From Vibrio bathopelagicus (GTDB lineage: Bacteria > Pseudomonadota > Gammaproteobacteria > Enterobacterales > Vibrionaceae), in contig NZ_CP062501.1 in assembly GCF_014879975.1 (NCBI RefSeq), positions 1,798,001-1,862,000 on the forward strand: a stretch of DNA of 64,000 nucleotides. Direction: 5' to 3'. Under the pieces are notes generated by a model, which did not search any database, was not told the origin of the DNA, and worked only from the letters and a program-made list of their open reading frames with translations. Positions 36,080 through 44,774 of the stretch are shown here, piece by piece; position 1 is the first letter of the stretch, and each line of letters starts with the position of its first letter. The position numbers and the translations under genes are program-made.

Positions 36080-36679
36080 TTAAGCCTCTTCAATTTCTGG
36101 ACGGTAAGGCTCCTCTCGTAAAATATGGCTGATCAATAACTTCAGGTAGAACACAGGTAAAAACCACTCTAAGCCGACAGGTGATTCGACCACATAGAGC
36201 GATATAATTAAGCTCAGTGTATACAAGATCAAAGCAACAGGGCGTTGAAGGTAAAGTGCGGTTTTCAGTACCAAGGCACATGCCAACATCATGTACCCCC
36301 CAGTCACCACAACCCACATCAGGTTCAAATCCAAGAACAGCCAACTGAATACCGTGAGCTGGATGAAATGGATGGCGATAAAAGTCATGTGTTGCTTAAA
36401 GCCTTCCCCTTCTCTGTGGAACCAGCGCTTGGCACTTGAAGTCGCGTTGGTGATCACGCCACCCAACATATCGATAGTTAACAGAACCGCTGCTACGTAT
36501 TGTCCCCAAGACCAACCCAACTCTGCATGATTGGCATACGCGGCAATAAGCGCACCCGCTATGAACGGAATGTACAGTTGCAGGTTCTTCTCTGCTGATG
36601 TCGCACCCGGACCAATAAATTTATCTAGTCCACCTAAGAAGCCCGCTCTGAATGGGGGTAGGTTCCAATCAATTCTCAT
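36080..36679 (-). CDS. Inner-membrane protein of unknown function
   Basis: A 199-residue protein with five or six hydrophobic segments (for example LYIPFIAGALIAAYANH, VAAVLLTIDMLGGVI, FIQLTVFSWLFLDLNLMW, VALILYTLSLIISLYVV). Short charged loops include SSAKRWFHREGEGFKQH, and the N-terminal MRIDWNLPPFRAGFLGGLDKFIGPGATSAEKNLQLY is conserved-looking. I do not recognise a named family. It is divergent from a TetR gene with repeated half-sites between them, so it is probably the repressor's target. Confidence 0.75.
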   Translation of the reverse strand: MRIDWNLPPFRAGFLGGLDKFIGPGATSAEKNLQLYIPFIAGALIAAYANHAELGWSWGQYVAAVLLTIDMLGGVITNATSSAKRWFHREGEGFKQHMTFIAIHFIQLTVFSWLFLDLNLMWVVVTGGYMMLACALVLKTALYLQRPVALILYTLSLIISLYVVESPVGLEWFLPVFYLKLLISHILREEPYRPEIEEA

Positions 36680-36718
36680 AGTTACCTCGAATAATCGTCG
36701 TTTAATTTTTATTTAGAA

Positions 36719-36784
36719 CACTTGGTCTTTTTAAATTAGATCGAAGTTTAACCACTGTAAAGAATTATTTTGACCACTTGGACT
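36719..36784. promoter_or_regulatory. Repeated CACTTGG-type half-sites in the membrane protein/TetR promoter region
   Basis: CACTTGGTCT at 36719-36728 and CACTTGGACT at 36775-36784 are near-identical direct copies, and TTAAATTAG (36731-36739) faces CTAATTTAA (36783-36791) as an inverted repeat. They lie in the roughly 200-base divergent gap and probably bind the TetR protein. Confidence 0.45.
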
Positions 36785-36881
36785 AATTTAAACTAAGATG
36801 ACACTCATCAGCTGCATTAAGCTATTGCTGCGGTTGCCTAAATCGACCGAACATTCAAACATTTAGTTCCGAGGAAGACTC

Positions 36882-37427
36882 ATGCCAAAGATCGTCGATC
36901 ATGACAAAAGACGCGAAGAGATCGCACTGAAAGCCGCAGGTGTATTTTTGGAATTTGGTTATAAAGAATTGGGAATGAGACAACTGTGCTCACACCTCAA
37001 CATGAGTAAAAGCGCGGTTTATCACTACTACAAAAGTAAGGACGAACTTTTCAAGGCTGCGACCGAAGCCATTGTTCGACACGATAGCGGTAACCTCGCC
37101 GACTTGCCCCTTGCTGTTGATGCTACAACCGAGCAAAAGGTTGAAAACTTCGTCCATATCTTTCAAGCGATAGAGTCACGCTACTTCCAAGAGATGAAGT
37201 TAGTCTTTGATTACATTGATGTGATTGGCCAAGACGCCGTGGCACAAGATGCCAGCATCGAGATCGCCAACAATAAGTATCAACAGCTACTGGCTCAATA
37301 CATCGATGCCGAGAGTGCGGTCGAGCTGTATAGCGTCCTCATCGGCCTGCTGACCCACCAAACCCTGTGTGGTGGAAAGCTTGAACCTGAATATGTGCGT
37401 TCCGTGGCAAGCAAATACTTAACCTAA
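36882..37427 (+). CDS. TetR-family transcriptional regulator
   Basis: A 181-residue protein with N-terminal HTH KRREEIALKAAGVFLEFGYKELGMRQLCSHLNMSKSAVYHYYKSKDELF, ending in the family-typical YHYYKSKDELF. The C-terminal half is the helical ligand-binding domain. Preceded by GAGGAAGACTC. Divergent from the unknown membrane protein, with repeated half-sites between, so a local one-target repressor is likely; the inducer is unknown. Confidence 0.92.
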   Translation: MPKIVDHDKRREEIALKAAGVFLEFGYKELGMRQLCSHLNMSKSAVYHYYKSKDELFKAATEAIVRHDSGNLADLPLAVDATTEQKVENFVHIFQAIESRYFQEMKLVFDYIDVIGQDAVAQDASIEIANNKYQQLLAQYIDAESAVELYSVLIGLLTHQTLCGGKLEPEYVRSVASKYLT

Positions 37428-37561
37428 CCAGTCTCTCGAAAGATTAGAACATAGCCAAACAGCATCAAGGGCTAGTTGCTTTAAGACGCTCAAGTAAGGT
37501 CGATTGGAATCAAGCTGAGCCAAACATCCCTTTACTGGAACGAGCGTTCAGCATAAAATAT

Positions 37562-37575
37562 TGAACATATGTTCA
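37562..37575 (+). promoter_or_regulatory. Perfect 14-base palindrome in front of the second TetR gene
   Basis: TGAACATATGTTCA is a perfect palindrome ending 19 bases before the TetR ATG at 37595. Size and position suggest an autoregulatory operator. Confidence 0.6.
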
Positions 37576-37594
37576 GATTAATGAAGTAAATGTT

Positions 37595-38179
37595 ATGGCC
37601 AAGACCGCGAAGTTCGATAGACAAGACGTAGTAGATAAAGCAACGAACCTGTATTGGGAAAAGGGCTTTCACGCGACTTCTATGCGTAACCTGCAAGACG
37701 TGATTGATATGCGTCCGGGTAGCATCTACGCGACTTTTGGCAGCAAAGAAGGGTTGTTTAAAGAGACATTGGCTCGCTATACCGAACTTGGCATCCTTAA
37801 TTTGAACCGCTTCCGCAGTGAAACGGATTCTCCAATCAAAGCGCTAGAAAACTTCGTAAAACGTGCAGTTGTTGAATCAAAACAGAGTGCGCCAAACGGC
37901 ATGTGTATGCTGGCAAAAACGGTCGCTGAACTGACCGATGAGCACGCAGAATTATTAGAAGAGGCGAAGAAATCACTTAAGATCATGGAAGGCGAATTCG
38001 CCAAGTTGATTGCAGAAGCACAAGAACTGGGTGAGATCAGCAAAGAGCGCGAGCCGACTCAACTAGCTCGTCATGTTCAGGTTCAAATCGCAGGCCTGCG
38101 TACCTACGCGAAAACCTGTAACGACATCGATTTGCTCAACTCAATGGTTGAAGACGTATTTAAGTACCACCCTTTTTAG
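37595..38179 (+). CDS. TetR-family transcriptional regulator
   Basis: A 194-residue regulator with HTH FDRQDVVDKATNLYWEKGFHATSMRNLQDVIDMRPGSIYATFGSKEGLF and a helical effector domain containing PNGMCMLAKTVAEL, whose cysteine could be redox- or electrophile-reactive, as in NemR-like sensors (speculative). Related to but clearly distinct from the TetR gene just upstream (about 170 bases away). No transport or enzyme gene accompanies it, so its targets lie elsewhere apart from its own promoter. Confidence 0.92.
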   Translation: MAKTAKFDRQDVVDKATNLYWEKGFHATSMRNLQDVIDMRPGSIYATFGSKEGLFKETLARYTELGILNLNRFRSETDSPIKALENFVKRAVVESKQSAPNGMCMLAKTVAELTDEHAELLEEAKKSLKIMEGEFAKLIAEAQELGEISKEREPTQLARHVQVQIAGLRTYAKTCNDIDLLNSMVEDVFKYHPF

Positions 38180-38207
38180 CGCCTGACCTTATAGATTGGG
38201 CACAATA

Positions 38208-38254
38208 CAAAAAGACTCCACTTTCACCTTAACAGGTCTGAGCGGAGTCTTTTT
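38208..38254. terminator. Bidirectional terminator between TetR and PTS genes
   Basis: AAAAAGACTCC pairs with GGAGTCTTTTT; A and T runs flank the stem between convergent genes. Confidence 0.82.
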
Positions 38255-38286
38255 AGTTGGAAGCGATAAACTTTGCGGTTTAAGGG

Positions 38287-40152
38287 TTACACCTTTCTCA
38301 TGATCAGCGCCTGCGCATTAAGCATCGCCTCTTTGGTGCTGACATCTAAGGTTTTCACATTCGCAAAGCGCTCGACTTCTTTAATCGCCACATCATGAGC
38401 AAAAATCACTAACCTCGCCCTATCAATGTCTTTTTGTGTAATGCGATTGCCTATTCCGTTAGCACCCTGTGTTTCGACTTTGATCCGAACCCCAAGATGA
38501 TACGCCGCTTTTTCCAAAGATTTAGCCGCTAGGAAAGTGTGAGCAACACCAGACGGACAAGAAGTGATCGCGAGTACATCCGCTTGCCCTTCTTCCGTCA
38601 CCGAACCACCCGCAAACTGATTAGAGCGAGCCTCACCTTCGACCACATTCTTTTTCAGCAATATTACGATTAAAGCCGTGGTAAGAGCCCCAGCGAGTGT
38701 GCCAATGATGTAGCCAATCTTGCCATCAACCACAGGCAGAACAATCCAGCCTCCCCATGGCGCATGGTTTACCACATGAAACATAAAGCCAACCACATTA
38801 CCGACAATGCCACCAGCCACGACAGCAGGCAGAACACGTGCAGGATCAGCGGCAGCAAATGGAATTGCCCCTTCGCTAATGCCGATCATTCCCATGATGC
38901 CCGCCGCTTTGCCCGCTTCGCGTTCGTCTCTTTTAAACTTCTTCGGCGATATAAAAGTCGCGAGAGCCATGCCCAGTGGCGGCGTACAAATCGCAATGCC
39001 AACGCCACCCATCAACCAAGGCTGGGTATTTACCTGCGTTTGAGCAAACAACGTTGCGACCTTGTTGATTGGGCCCCCCATATCAAAGGCCGTCATCGCG
39101 CCTAAAATACTGCCGAGCACCATTTTCCCCGAACCTGCCATGCCAGTCAGCATCTGGTTCATCTCAAGCATCACTTGTGCAATCGGCGAGCCAATCACCC
39201 ACATCACAGCGCCACAAGTGACGAAAGTGCCGACGAGTGGATAGATGAAGATAGAGCTCAACGAGATCATACTGTCTGGCAGTTTGATCTTCTTGAGTAG
39301 ATTAACCACAAAACCGGCAAAGAAACCGACCACAATCGCGCCGAGGAAGCCGGTATTGTATTGATTCACCGCCACCCAAGAACCAATCATGCCTGGAGCT
39401 AAACCGGGTTTATCAGCCATTGAGTACGCGATGTAGCCACCTAGAACGGCAGTAAACAGCGTTAAGCCCGCGATGCCCATCTGTGCGATGTCCGCCAGAA
39501 CTCCGCTCTCAGGCACAGCACCATGGCCCGAAATCATCACCGACAAAGACAACAAAACACCACCCGCGACCACAAAGGGAATCATGTGTGAGGTGCCGTA
39601 TAACAAGTGCTCTTTAAGGCGATTCAGCGACTGCGCCCAAGGGCTCAGTGGCTCGACGTAAACTTCATGATGGCTTGAGGCATAACTATCGAACGATTCA
39701 GAATTGGCTTCGAGAAACAGCTCTTGAGCTTCCTCAACCGACTCGACTGCCTTTAATTTTGTAACAAAGTCATCTTCAATCAATTTGGTCGAGATCTGAG
39801 CCAGTACCTCGATATGGTGGTCGTCATTGTTGTCTGGTGAAGCGAGCATAAAAAACACATCCGACAGTTCACCGCCATCGGCACCATAATCAATGCCCGT
39901 TCGGCTGATACCTACCGCGACGGCAGGTTTAGCAACGGCGGTACTTTTCGCGTGTGGAATAGCGATACCATCGTCAAAGCCCGTGTTACCTATGGCTTCA
40001 CGCTTCCAAATGTCATCAAGGAATTCACTTTTATTCGAGAGCTTACCGGCACGATCGAGTAACTCGACTAGCTCTTCAAATACCGCCTGTTTAGAGTCGG
40101 CTTGTAGTTCCAAGCAGATAATCTCGGGCTCGATAATGTCAGTGATATCCAT
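38287..40152 (-). CDS. PTS fructose-type EIIABC permease (A-C-B order)
   Basis: A 621-residue PTS permease. EIIA (about 1-150) carries GIAIPHAKS with the phosphorylated His; EIIC (about 170-500) has eight or more membrane segments and SHMIPFVVAGGVLLSLSVM and MTAFDMGGPINKVATLF; EIIB (about 520-615) has ITSCPSGVAHTFLAAK with the phosphorylated Cys. It imports and phosphorylates a hexose of the fructose/mannitol class. It is transcribed away from the lone EIIB gene across a shared 330-base gap. The EIICB protein at 46752 is its closest local relative, sharing the IIC motifs nearly verbatim. Confidence 0.93.
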   Translation of the reverse strand: MDITDIIEPEIICLELQADSKQAVFEELVELLDRAGKLSNKSEFLDDIWKREAIGNTGFDDGIAIPHAKSTAVAKPAVAVGISRTGIDYGADGGELSDVFFMLASPDNNDDHHIEVLAQISTKLIEDDFVTKLKAVESVEEAQELFLEANSESFDSYASSHHEVYVEPLSPWAQSLNRLKEHLLYGTSHMIPFVVAGGVLLSLSVMISGHGAVPESGVLADIAQMGIAGLTLFTAVLGGYIAYSMADKPGLAPGMIGSWVAVNQYNTGFLGAIVVGFFAGFVVNLLKKIKLPDSMISLSSIFIYPLVGTFVTCGAVMWVIGSPIAQVMLEMNQMLTGMAGSGKMVLGSILGAMTAFDMGGPINKVATLFAQTQVNTQPWLMGGVGIAICTPPLGMALATFISPKKFKRDEREAGKAAGIMGMIGISEGAIPFAAADPARVLPAVVAGGIVGNVVGFMFHVVNHAPWGGWIVLPVVDGKIGYIIGTLAGALTTALIVILLKKNVVEGEARSNQFAGGSVTEEGQADVLAITSCPSGVAHTFLAAKSLEKAAYHLGVRIKVETQGANGIGNRITQKDIDRARLVIFAHDVAIKEVERFANVKTLDVSTKEAMLNAQALIMRKV

Positions 40153-40483
40153 ATGTTGATCTGCCTCACCTGATTTCAGACTGAAGTAATTAGGTTCTTC
40201 CGACCTAAGTTAAAATTCGATGTTAATAGGATGAAAAGATTAGCGGTGTGAGGGCACTCAATATATAGGACGAAAGGTGCATTAACTGGATTATTGTAAC
40301 CAAGAACTCAGAGTGTGACGTCCACCTTGGAATAAAAAACGCCAATCCATAAAATCCACAGAACCCATAACAATATCGCCCCTCCCCTATGCGAGCTTTC
40401 CATACTGGATTTCCCATGCAAGATAGCTTTTGCAAGGTAGCTTATGAAAGGTAATAAGGGACGACATTAAGCCGAGAATAATA
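40153..40483. other. Divergent promoter region between the EIIABC and EIIB genes
   Basis: About 330 bases. It contains the small inverted repeat TTAGGT/ACCTAA (40190-40208) near the EIIABC start and two copies of TGCAAG(A/G)TAGCTT (40417-40429 and 40431-40443) ahead of the EIIB gene. No gene seen. Confidence 0.45.
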
Positions 40484-40786
40484 ATGAGAATTGTAGCGGT
40501 AACTGCGTGCCCTACAGGCATTGCGCACACCTATATGGCAGCTGATGCATTAAATAAAACTGCCCCTAAATTCAACGTTTCAATTAAAGTTGAAACACAA
40601 GGCGCTATGGGTATTGAAAACTTACTCTCTGCACAGGACATTACCCTCGCAGACAAAGTGTTGATCGTCTCTGATATCGACATTGAACAACCAAGCCGCT
40701 TCGACCCAGCTAAAACCTTATTCATTCCTATGGAAGAGGTGCTGTTAAGCGTCGACAAGGTTTTTATTAAGCATTGTCGAGCTTAA
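40484..40786 (+). CDS. PTS fructose-type EIIB protein, stand-alone
   Basis: A 100-residue EIIB domain. The phosphorylated Cys sits in TACPTGIAHTYMAADAL, followed by the usual IKVETQGAMGIEN. It accepts phosphate from an EIIA and passes it to sugar on a partner EIIC. No EIIC lies directly beside it, so it may serve one of the local permeases or act in regulation. The HPr-like/EIIA gene follows 7 bases after the stop, probably as one operon. Confidence 0.9.
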   Translation: MRIVAVTACPTGIAHTYMAADALNKTAPKFNVSIKVETQGAMGIENLLSAQDITLADKVLIVSDIDIEQPSRFDPAKTLFIPMEEVLLSVDKVFIKHCRA

Positions 40787-40793
40787 ACCTTTC

Positions 40794-41567
40794 ATGAATG
40801 AATATCAGCTTACCTTCTTCGTTGACGATCCTGCCGCGAACTCACACGTCGCGCAGCCACTTAGCCGCTTGGCTAAGAAATTCAAAAGTACCATCCGTAT
40901 TATCAACATCACTCAAAACCGAACCGCCGAACTCTCCAAATCTGTCGCGATGTTACAAGTGGGTTTACTCCGAGGGGATTTGTGCCAGATTACCGCTGTG
41001 GGTATTGATGCAGAGCTCGCGTGTTTCGTTCTTAAAGACGTGATTGCCGAGCATTACGCTATGGTTGGTTCGCAAGTGAATCATGAGTTCTCCAAAGATC
41101 TAATCCAGCGCATGCCGCAGATATGTCCACCTTGTGAGATCAATTGGCATCATGCTAAAGCTCAAACCCAACTGACTAAATTTGAATGCCTAAAAGGGCT
41201 CGCTCATCTGGTGTATCCACAAGACCCGGATGAACTGATTCTGGCGTTTATTAAACGAGAAGAACGCTCCTCTACCTGCGTGTCACCGGGGATCGCACTG
41301 CCACATGTGATGTTTGAATCGACTCAAGATCTCTCGATTGCGGTCATCGTCAGCGACGACCCGATTGATTGGGCATCACGTATCGGCGAAGTACACGTTG
41401 CGATCGCTTTAGTGCTACCAACCAAGCCGCAACGAGAGCATATTGTGGCAGCTACCAACCTAACCAGAAATCTGCTTCACGATCAGGTCAACGAGCGTTT
41501 ACAGAAGACCCGCAGCAGTGTCGATCTGCAAGCCCTGTTGATGTACATCTCATCTCGCCTTATTTGA
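40794..41567 (+). CDS. HPr-like/EIIA fusion protein of the PTS
   Basis: A 257-residue fusion. Residues 1-90 resemble HPr: the helix around LSRLAKKF, then SKSVAMLQVGLLRGDLCQITAVG, which matches the HPr [22 protein letters not shown] region. But at the register of the HPr active-site His I read Asn16 in AANSHVAQP, with a His two residues later, so the phosphocarrier role is doubtful. Residues about 110-257 are an EIIA domain with SPGIALPHVMFE (phosphorylated His). It probably supplies phosphate to the EIIB encoded just upstream. Confidence 0.8.
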   Translation: MNEYQLTFFVDDPAANSHVAQPLSRLAKKFKSTIRIINITQNRTAELSKSVAMLQVGLLRGDLCQITAVGIDAELACFVLKDVIAEHYAMVGSQVNHEFSKDLIQRMPQICPPCEINWHHAKAQTQLTKFECLKGLAHLVYPQDPDELILAFIKREERSSTCVSPGIALPHVMFESTQDLSIAVIVSDDPIDWASRIGEVHVAIALVLPTKPQREHIVAATNLTRNLLHDQVNERLQKTRSSVDLQALLMYISSRLI

Positions 41568-41586
41568 TTCATCAAATAGCTTGGGA

Positions 41587-42426
41587 CTAGATAGATCCAC
41601 GGTATTCGGTTGGGGTTTTTCCGGTTCGGTTTTTAAATACTCGGCAGAAGTAGTTCACGTCTTTGAAACCGCAACGAACCGACACTTCATTGAGCTTGAA
41701 GTTGTACTTCTTGAGCATGAACTTAGCGCGGTCAACTCGCACACGGGTGATGTATTCTGCTAGCGTCATGTGGCCTTGTTGACGGAACATTCGCGACAAG
41801 TGGTTCGATGAAATGCTAAAGCGCGAGGCGATGCTGTCTCGGGTGATTTGGCGGTGGAAGTTCTCTTGAATGTAGATACAAATCCCCTGATACACATCTT
41901 GTACTCGGCTGTGAGATTTTTCGACGGGCGCTTCCAACATCGCCTTGCTGTATTGCAGCAGAGCTTGCAGCAATAACTCGTCCATTGGCTGCTTATTACT
42001 CTCTCTCGCTAACGAGCTGAGCGCTTCTAGAATGTTATCAATCGCAAAACCAGAGCGAGTCTGAATACTGTGCTTTTGAATATCGTAAAACCTCTCCTCA
42101 CCTTTGCGTTTGCTCACCAAACTTAAACCCAGCTGACGACGACCAAACAACATACTCAACACCGAACAGTCAGTGTCCCAATTGGGTTTATTCCAACAGT
42201 TGGGTGGGATGAAAATCGCGTCTCCGGCTTTGGCTATAACATTGGTGATCTTGCGGTCATGGCTTTCCATTTCATTAATATACTCTCCGTCTAGCACCAG
42301 CTCTAAGCGCGGAAAGTTCACCTGATAACTACACGCTGAAGGTGTATGAAAATCTCCAGCAAACCAGATGTTATGAAACGGTTCGCGCTCATTTAACACA
42401 GACGAGATTAAGTCATGAAATATCAT
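41587..42426 (-). CDS. AraC-family regulator of the PTS cluster
   Basis: About 279 residues from the ATG at 42426 (MIFHDLISSVLNER); a TTG eight codons earlier is in frame. The N-terminal half is a cupin-like effector domain (GDAIFIPPNCWNKP), and the C-terminus is a double HTH: ITRDSIASRFSISSNHLSRMFRQQGHMTLAEYITRVRVDRAKFML and VSVRCGFKDVNYFCRVFKNRTGKTPTEYR. It is divergent from the A-B-C type EIIABC gene. Gene order resembles the V. cholerae PTS cluster that includes manA and an AraC gene, so it probably activates mannose or fructose uptake. TCCAGTC direct repeats upstream are a likely binding site. Confidence 0.9.
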   Translation of the reverse strand: MIFHDLISSVLNEREPFHNIWFAGDFHTPSACSYQVNFPRLELVLDGEYINEMESHDRKITNVIAKAGDAIFIPPNCWNKPNWDTDCSVLSMLFGRRQLGLSLVSKRKGEERFYDIQKHSIQTRSGFAIDNILEALSSLARESNKQPMDELLLQALLQYSKAMLEAPVEKSHSRVQDVYQGICIYIQENFHRQITRDSIASRFSISSNHLSRMFRQQGHMTLAEYITRVRVDRAKFMLKKYNFKLNEVSVRCGFKDVNYFCRVFKNRTGKTPTEYRGSI

Positions 42427-42494
42427 TATACGAACTCTAGTGGGCAGCAATAAGGCTACGGGAATAGATATACCCCTTAGTGAAACATAGCGCT

Positions 42495-42510
42495 ATTGAG
42501 CAAAATCACA
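42495..42510 (+). promoter_or_regulatory. CRP-like site upstream of the AraC and mannose-type PTS genes
   Basis: ATTGA-gcaaaa-TCACA: one perfect and one 3-of-5 half-site. It lies between the divergent regulator and permease genes, so it could serve both. Moderate support. Confidence 0.4.
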
Positions 42511-42533
42511 ATTTGAGATCTAGGTTACAAAAA

Positions 42534-42560
42534 TCCAGTCGTGGAAATAAATCTCCAGTC
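42534..42560. promoter_or_regulatory. TCCAGTC direct repeats, candidate AraC-family operator
   Basis: TCCAGTC at 42534-42540 and 42554-42560 are exactly 20 bases apart, about two helical turns, the pattern typical of AraC-family activator sites. They lie about 110 bases from the AraC start. Confidence 0.5.
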
Positions 42561-42803
42561 ACAAATCTGATATAGCACGTAATCCCCCTGAGAACCCAAC
42601 ACGCTACAGCCCTTATAAATAAAAGCCTAAGCTCCTCAAGATCGCTGTCAACAGTGATCGAAAAACGCACCACTAACCGATCAAAATCACACTCCATTTA
42701 GAACGCATCAATCATCCAGTAAATGCATTTTTTCTTCACTACAGAAGGTAAGCAGTAGATTCCAGAATACCCCTAACAAAATAAAAAAGAGTAGGGGTTC
42801 ATT

Positions 42804-44708
42804 ATGATCACAACATTGATCAATCAAGATTTGATTAAACTTTCGCTTAGCGCTGATTCAAAAGAAGAAGTATTCAAAGAGCTGATAGACGTGCTTTATG
42901 CACAAGGTCGAATTTCAGACAAAGCACAGTTCCTTGCCGACATTAAAGCGCGAGAAGAGCAAGGTAATACCGGGTTTGAAGAAGGCATTGCTCTACCACA
43001 CGCAAAAAGCAGCGCGGTTATCAAACCCGCGGTTGTTATCGGCGTCCACAAGCAGGGCATTGAGTACGGTGCCGATGACGGCCAGCCATCAAAACTGTTC
43101 TTTATGATTGCCTCTCCCGATGGCGGCGACAACCATCACATCGAAGTACTGGCAGAGCTTTCTTCAAAACTGATTGAAGAAGGTTTTATCGAAAACTTCA
43201 TGAATGCTGACTCTGAACAAGCGGCGTTAGAACTGCTGCTTACCAAACCTGAACCATCAGCAACCGAAACAAACGTTGAGAAGCAAGGCTTCATCATTGG
43301 CGTGACTGGCTGTCCTGCTGGCGTTGCACACACTTATTTAGCAGCCGAAGCACTAGAGAAAGGCGCTGCGGCTCTTGGCTACGACATCAAGGTAGAGACC
43401 AACGGTTCTATCGGGGTCAAAAACAGCCCAACTCAAGAAGAAATCGAACGTGCGGACGCTATCGTTGTTGCTTGTGACAAACAAGTCGACATGGCTCGCT
43501 TTGCTGGAAAGCGCGTTATCAAAACCAACGTAAAAGCGCCAATCAAAGACGCGCAAGGCTTGATTAAACAAGCACTCAACGCACCTAGCTACCAAGCCGA
43601 ACAAACGCCGACCAATCAATCTGTTGTAGAGAAAGCATCACAAGCGCGTTCTGACCTTTATCGTTACTTGATGAATGGCGTCTCACACATGATTCCATTC
43701 GTGGTGACTGGCGGCCTTTTGATTGCCTTAGCATTGGCGATTGGCGGCGAACCAAGTGAATCCGGTATGGCAATTCCTGCTGGTAGCATGTGGAACCAAA
43801 TTCTAGAAGTCGGTGTGGTTGCGTTCACCCTGATGATCCCAATCTTGGCTGGCTACATTGCTTACGCGATTGCAGACCGCCCTGCCTTAACTCCAGGTTT
43901 GATTGGCGGTTGGATTGCCAACAACGGTTCTTTCTACGGTGCTGATGCAGGTACAGGCTTCATTGGCGCAATCATCGCCGGCCTATTGGTTGGTTACTTC
44001 GTTAAGTGGATTACCTCGTTTAACTACCACAAATTCGTTCAACCGCTTGTGCCTATCATGATCGCTCCGATCACTGGCTCTCTATTCATCGCGGGTCTGT
44101 TCATCTTTGTTATCGGCGCGCCAATCGCTGGGCTGATGGATGCTCTTACTGCGCTGCTAACCAGCATGAGCACAGGCAACGTGGTTCTGCTTGGTATTGT
44201 CCTTGGTGGTATGGCCGGCTTTGATATGGGCGGTCCATTCAACAAGGTGGCGTTCCTATTCTCGGTCGGCATGATTGCCAGCGGTCAAACTCAGTTCATG
44301 GGTGCAATGGCGTGTGCTATTCCTGTCGCTCCACTAGGCATGGCTATCGCAACCAGACTTGGCCGTAAGTTCGACCTGTTCGAATCTTCTGAAATCGAAG
44401 CGGGTAAAGCAGCAGGTGCGATGGGCTTGGTGGGTATCTCTGAAGGTGCGATTCCTTTCGCGGCTCAAGACCCAATGTCGGTTATCCCTGCCAACGTACT
44501 TGGTTCAATGACTGCAGCGGTTATGGCGTTCTCATTCGGCATCACCAACAGCGTTGCTCACGGTGGTCCAGTAGTCGCTCTGCTTGGCGCAATGAACTAC
44601 CCAATGCTGGCACTTCTGTGCATGGCATCAGGGGCGGGCGTGACTGCGGTTACTTGTATCGCGCTTAAAAATCTACGTAAAGCCAAGCTAACAACAGCAG
44701 CGGCTTAA
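42804..44708 (+). CDS. PTS fructose/mannose-type EIIABC permease (A-B-C order)
   Basis: A 634-residue PTS permease. EIIA (about 1-145) has GFEEGIALPHAKS with the phosphorylated His; EIIB (about 155-250) has GVTGCPAGVAHTYLAAEAL with the Cys; EIIC (about 285-620) has SHMIPFVVTGGLLIALALAIGG and MAGFDMGGPFNKVAFLFS. The manA gene follows after 66 bases, so mannose (giving mannose 6-phosphate) is the likely substrate, as reported for the matching V. cholerae cluster. The AraC regulator lies divergently upstream, with CRP-like and AraC-like sites between. Confidence 0.93.
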   Translation: MITTLINQDLIKLSLSADSKEEVFKELIDVLYAQGRISDKAQFLADIKAREEQGNTGFEEGIALPHAKSSAVIKPAVVIGVHKQGIEYGADDGQPSKLFFMIASPDGGDNHHIEVLAELSSKLIEEGFIENFMNADSEQAALELLLTKPEPSATETNVEKQGFIIGVTGCPAGVAHTYLAAEALEKGAAALGYDIKVETNGSIGVKNSPTQEEIERADAIVVACDKQVDMARFAGKRVIKTNVKAPIKDAQGLIKQALNAPSYQAEQTPTNQSVVEKASQARSDLYRYLMNGVSHMIPFVVTGGLLIALALAIGGEPSESGMAIPAGSMWNQILEVGVVAFTLMIPILAGYIAYAIADRPALTPGLIGGWIANNGSFYGADAGTGFIGAIIAGLLVGYFVKWITSFNYHKFVQPLVPIMIAPITGSLFIAGLFIFVIGAPIAGLMDALTALLTSMSTGNVVLLGIVLGGMAGFDMGGPFNKVAFLFSVGMIASGQTQFMGAMACAIPVAPLGMAIATRLGRKFDLFESSEIEAGKAAGAMGLVGISEGAIPFAAQDPMSVIPANVLGSMTAAVMAFSFGITNSVAHGGPVVALLGAMNYPMLALLCMASGAGVTAVTCIALKNLRKAKLTTAAA

Positions 44709-44730
44709 GCCATTTCAACTCCAATGGCTT
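44707..44730 (+). terminator. Intercistronic hairpin between EIIABC and manA
   Basis: AAGCCATT (44707-44714) pairs with AATGGCTT (44723-44730), overlapping the EIIABC stop codon. There is no T tract, so it is likely a processing or weak attenuation hairpin rather than a full terminator. Confidence 0.4.
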
Positions 44731-44774
44731 GAGCCCCTCTACTCTCCTTTTTAGGAACGAATAGAGCTCAAGCC

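Larger units (their letters stand above)
42427..42803. other. Divergent region between the AraC and EIIABC genes
   Basis: About 380 bases with no gene. It holds the CRP-like site at 42495-42510 and the TCCAGTC pair at 42534-42560; a weaker CRP-like half-site (TCACA) lies at 42687-42691. The EIIABC ribosome-site-like sequence is AGAGTAGGGG. Confidence 0.5.

Noticed and set aside
42676..42691. Second CRP-like site before the A-B-C type EIIABC gene
   Set aside because: Only one half-site (TCACA) fits; the other half matches 2 of 5 positions.
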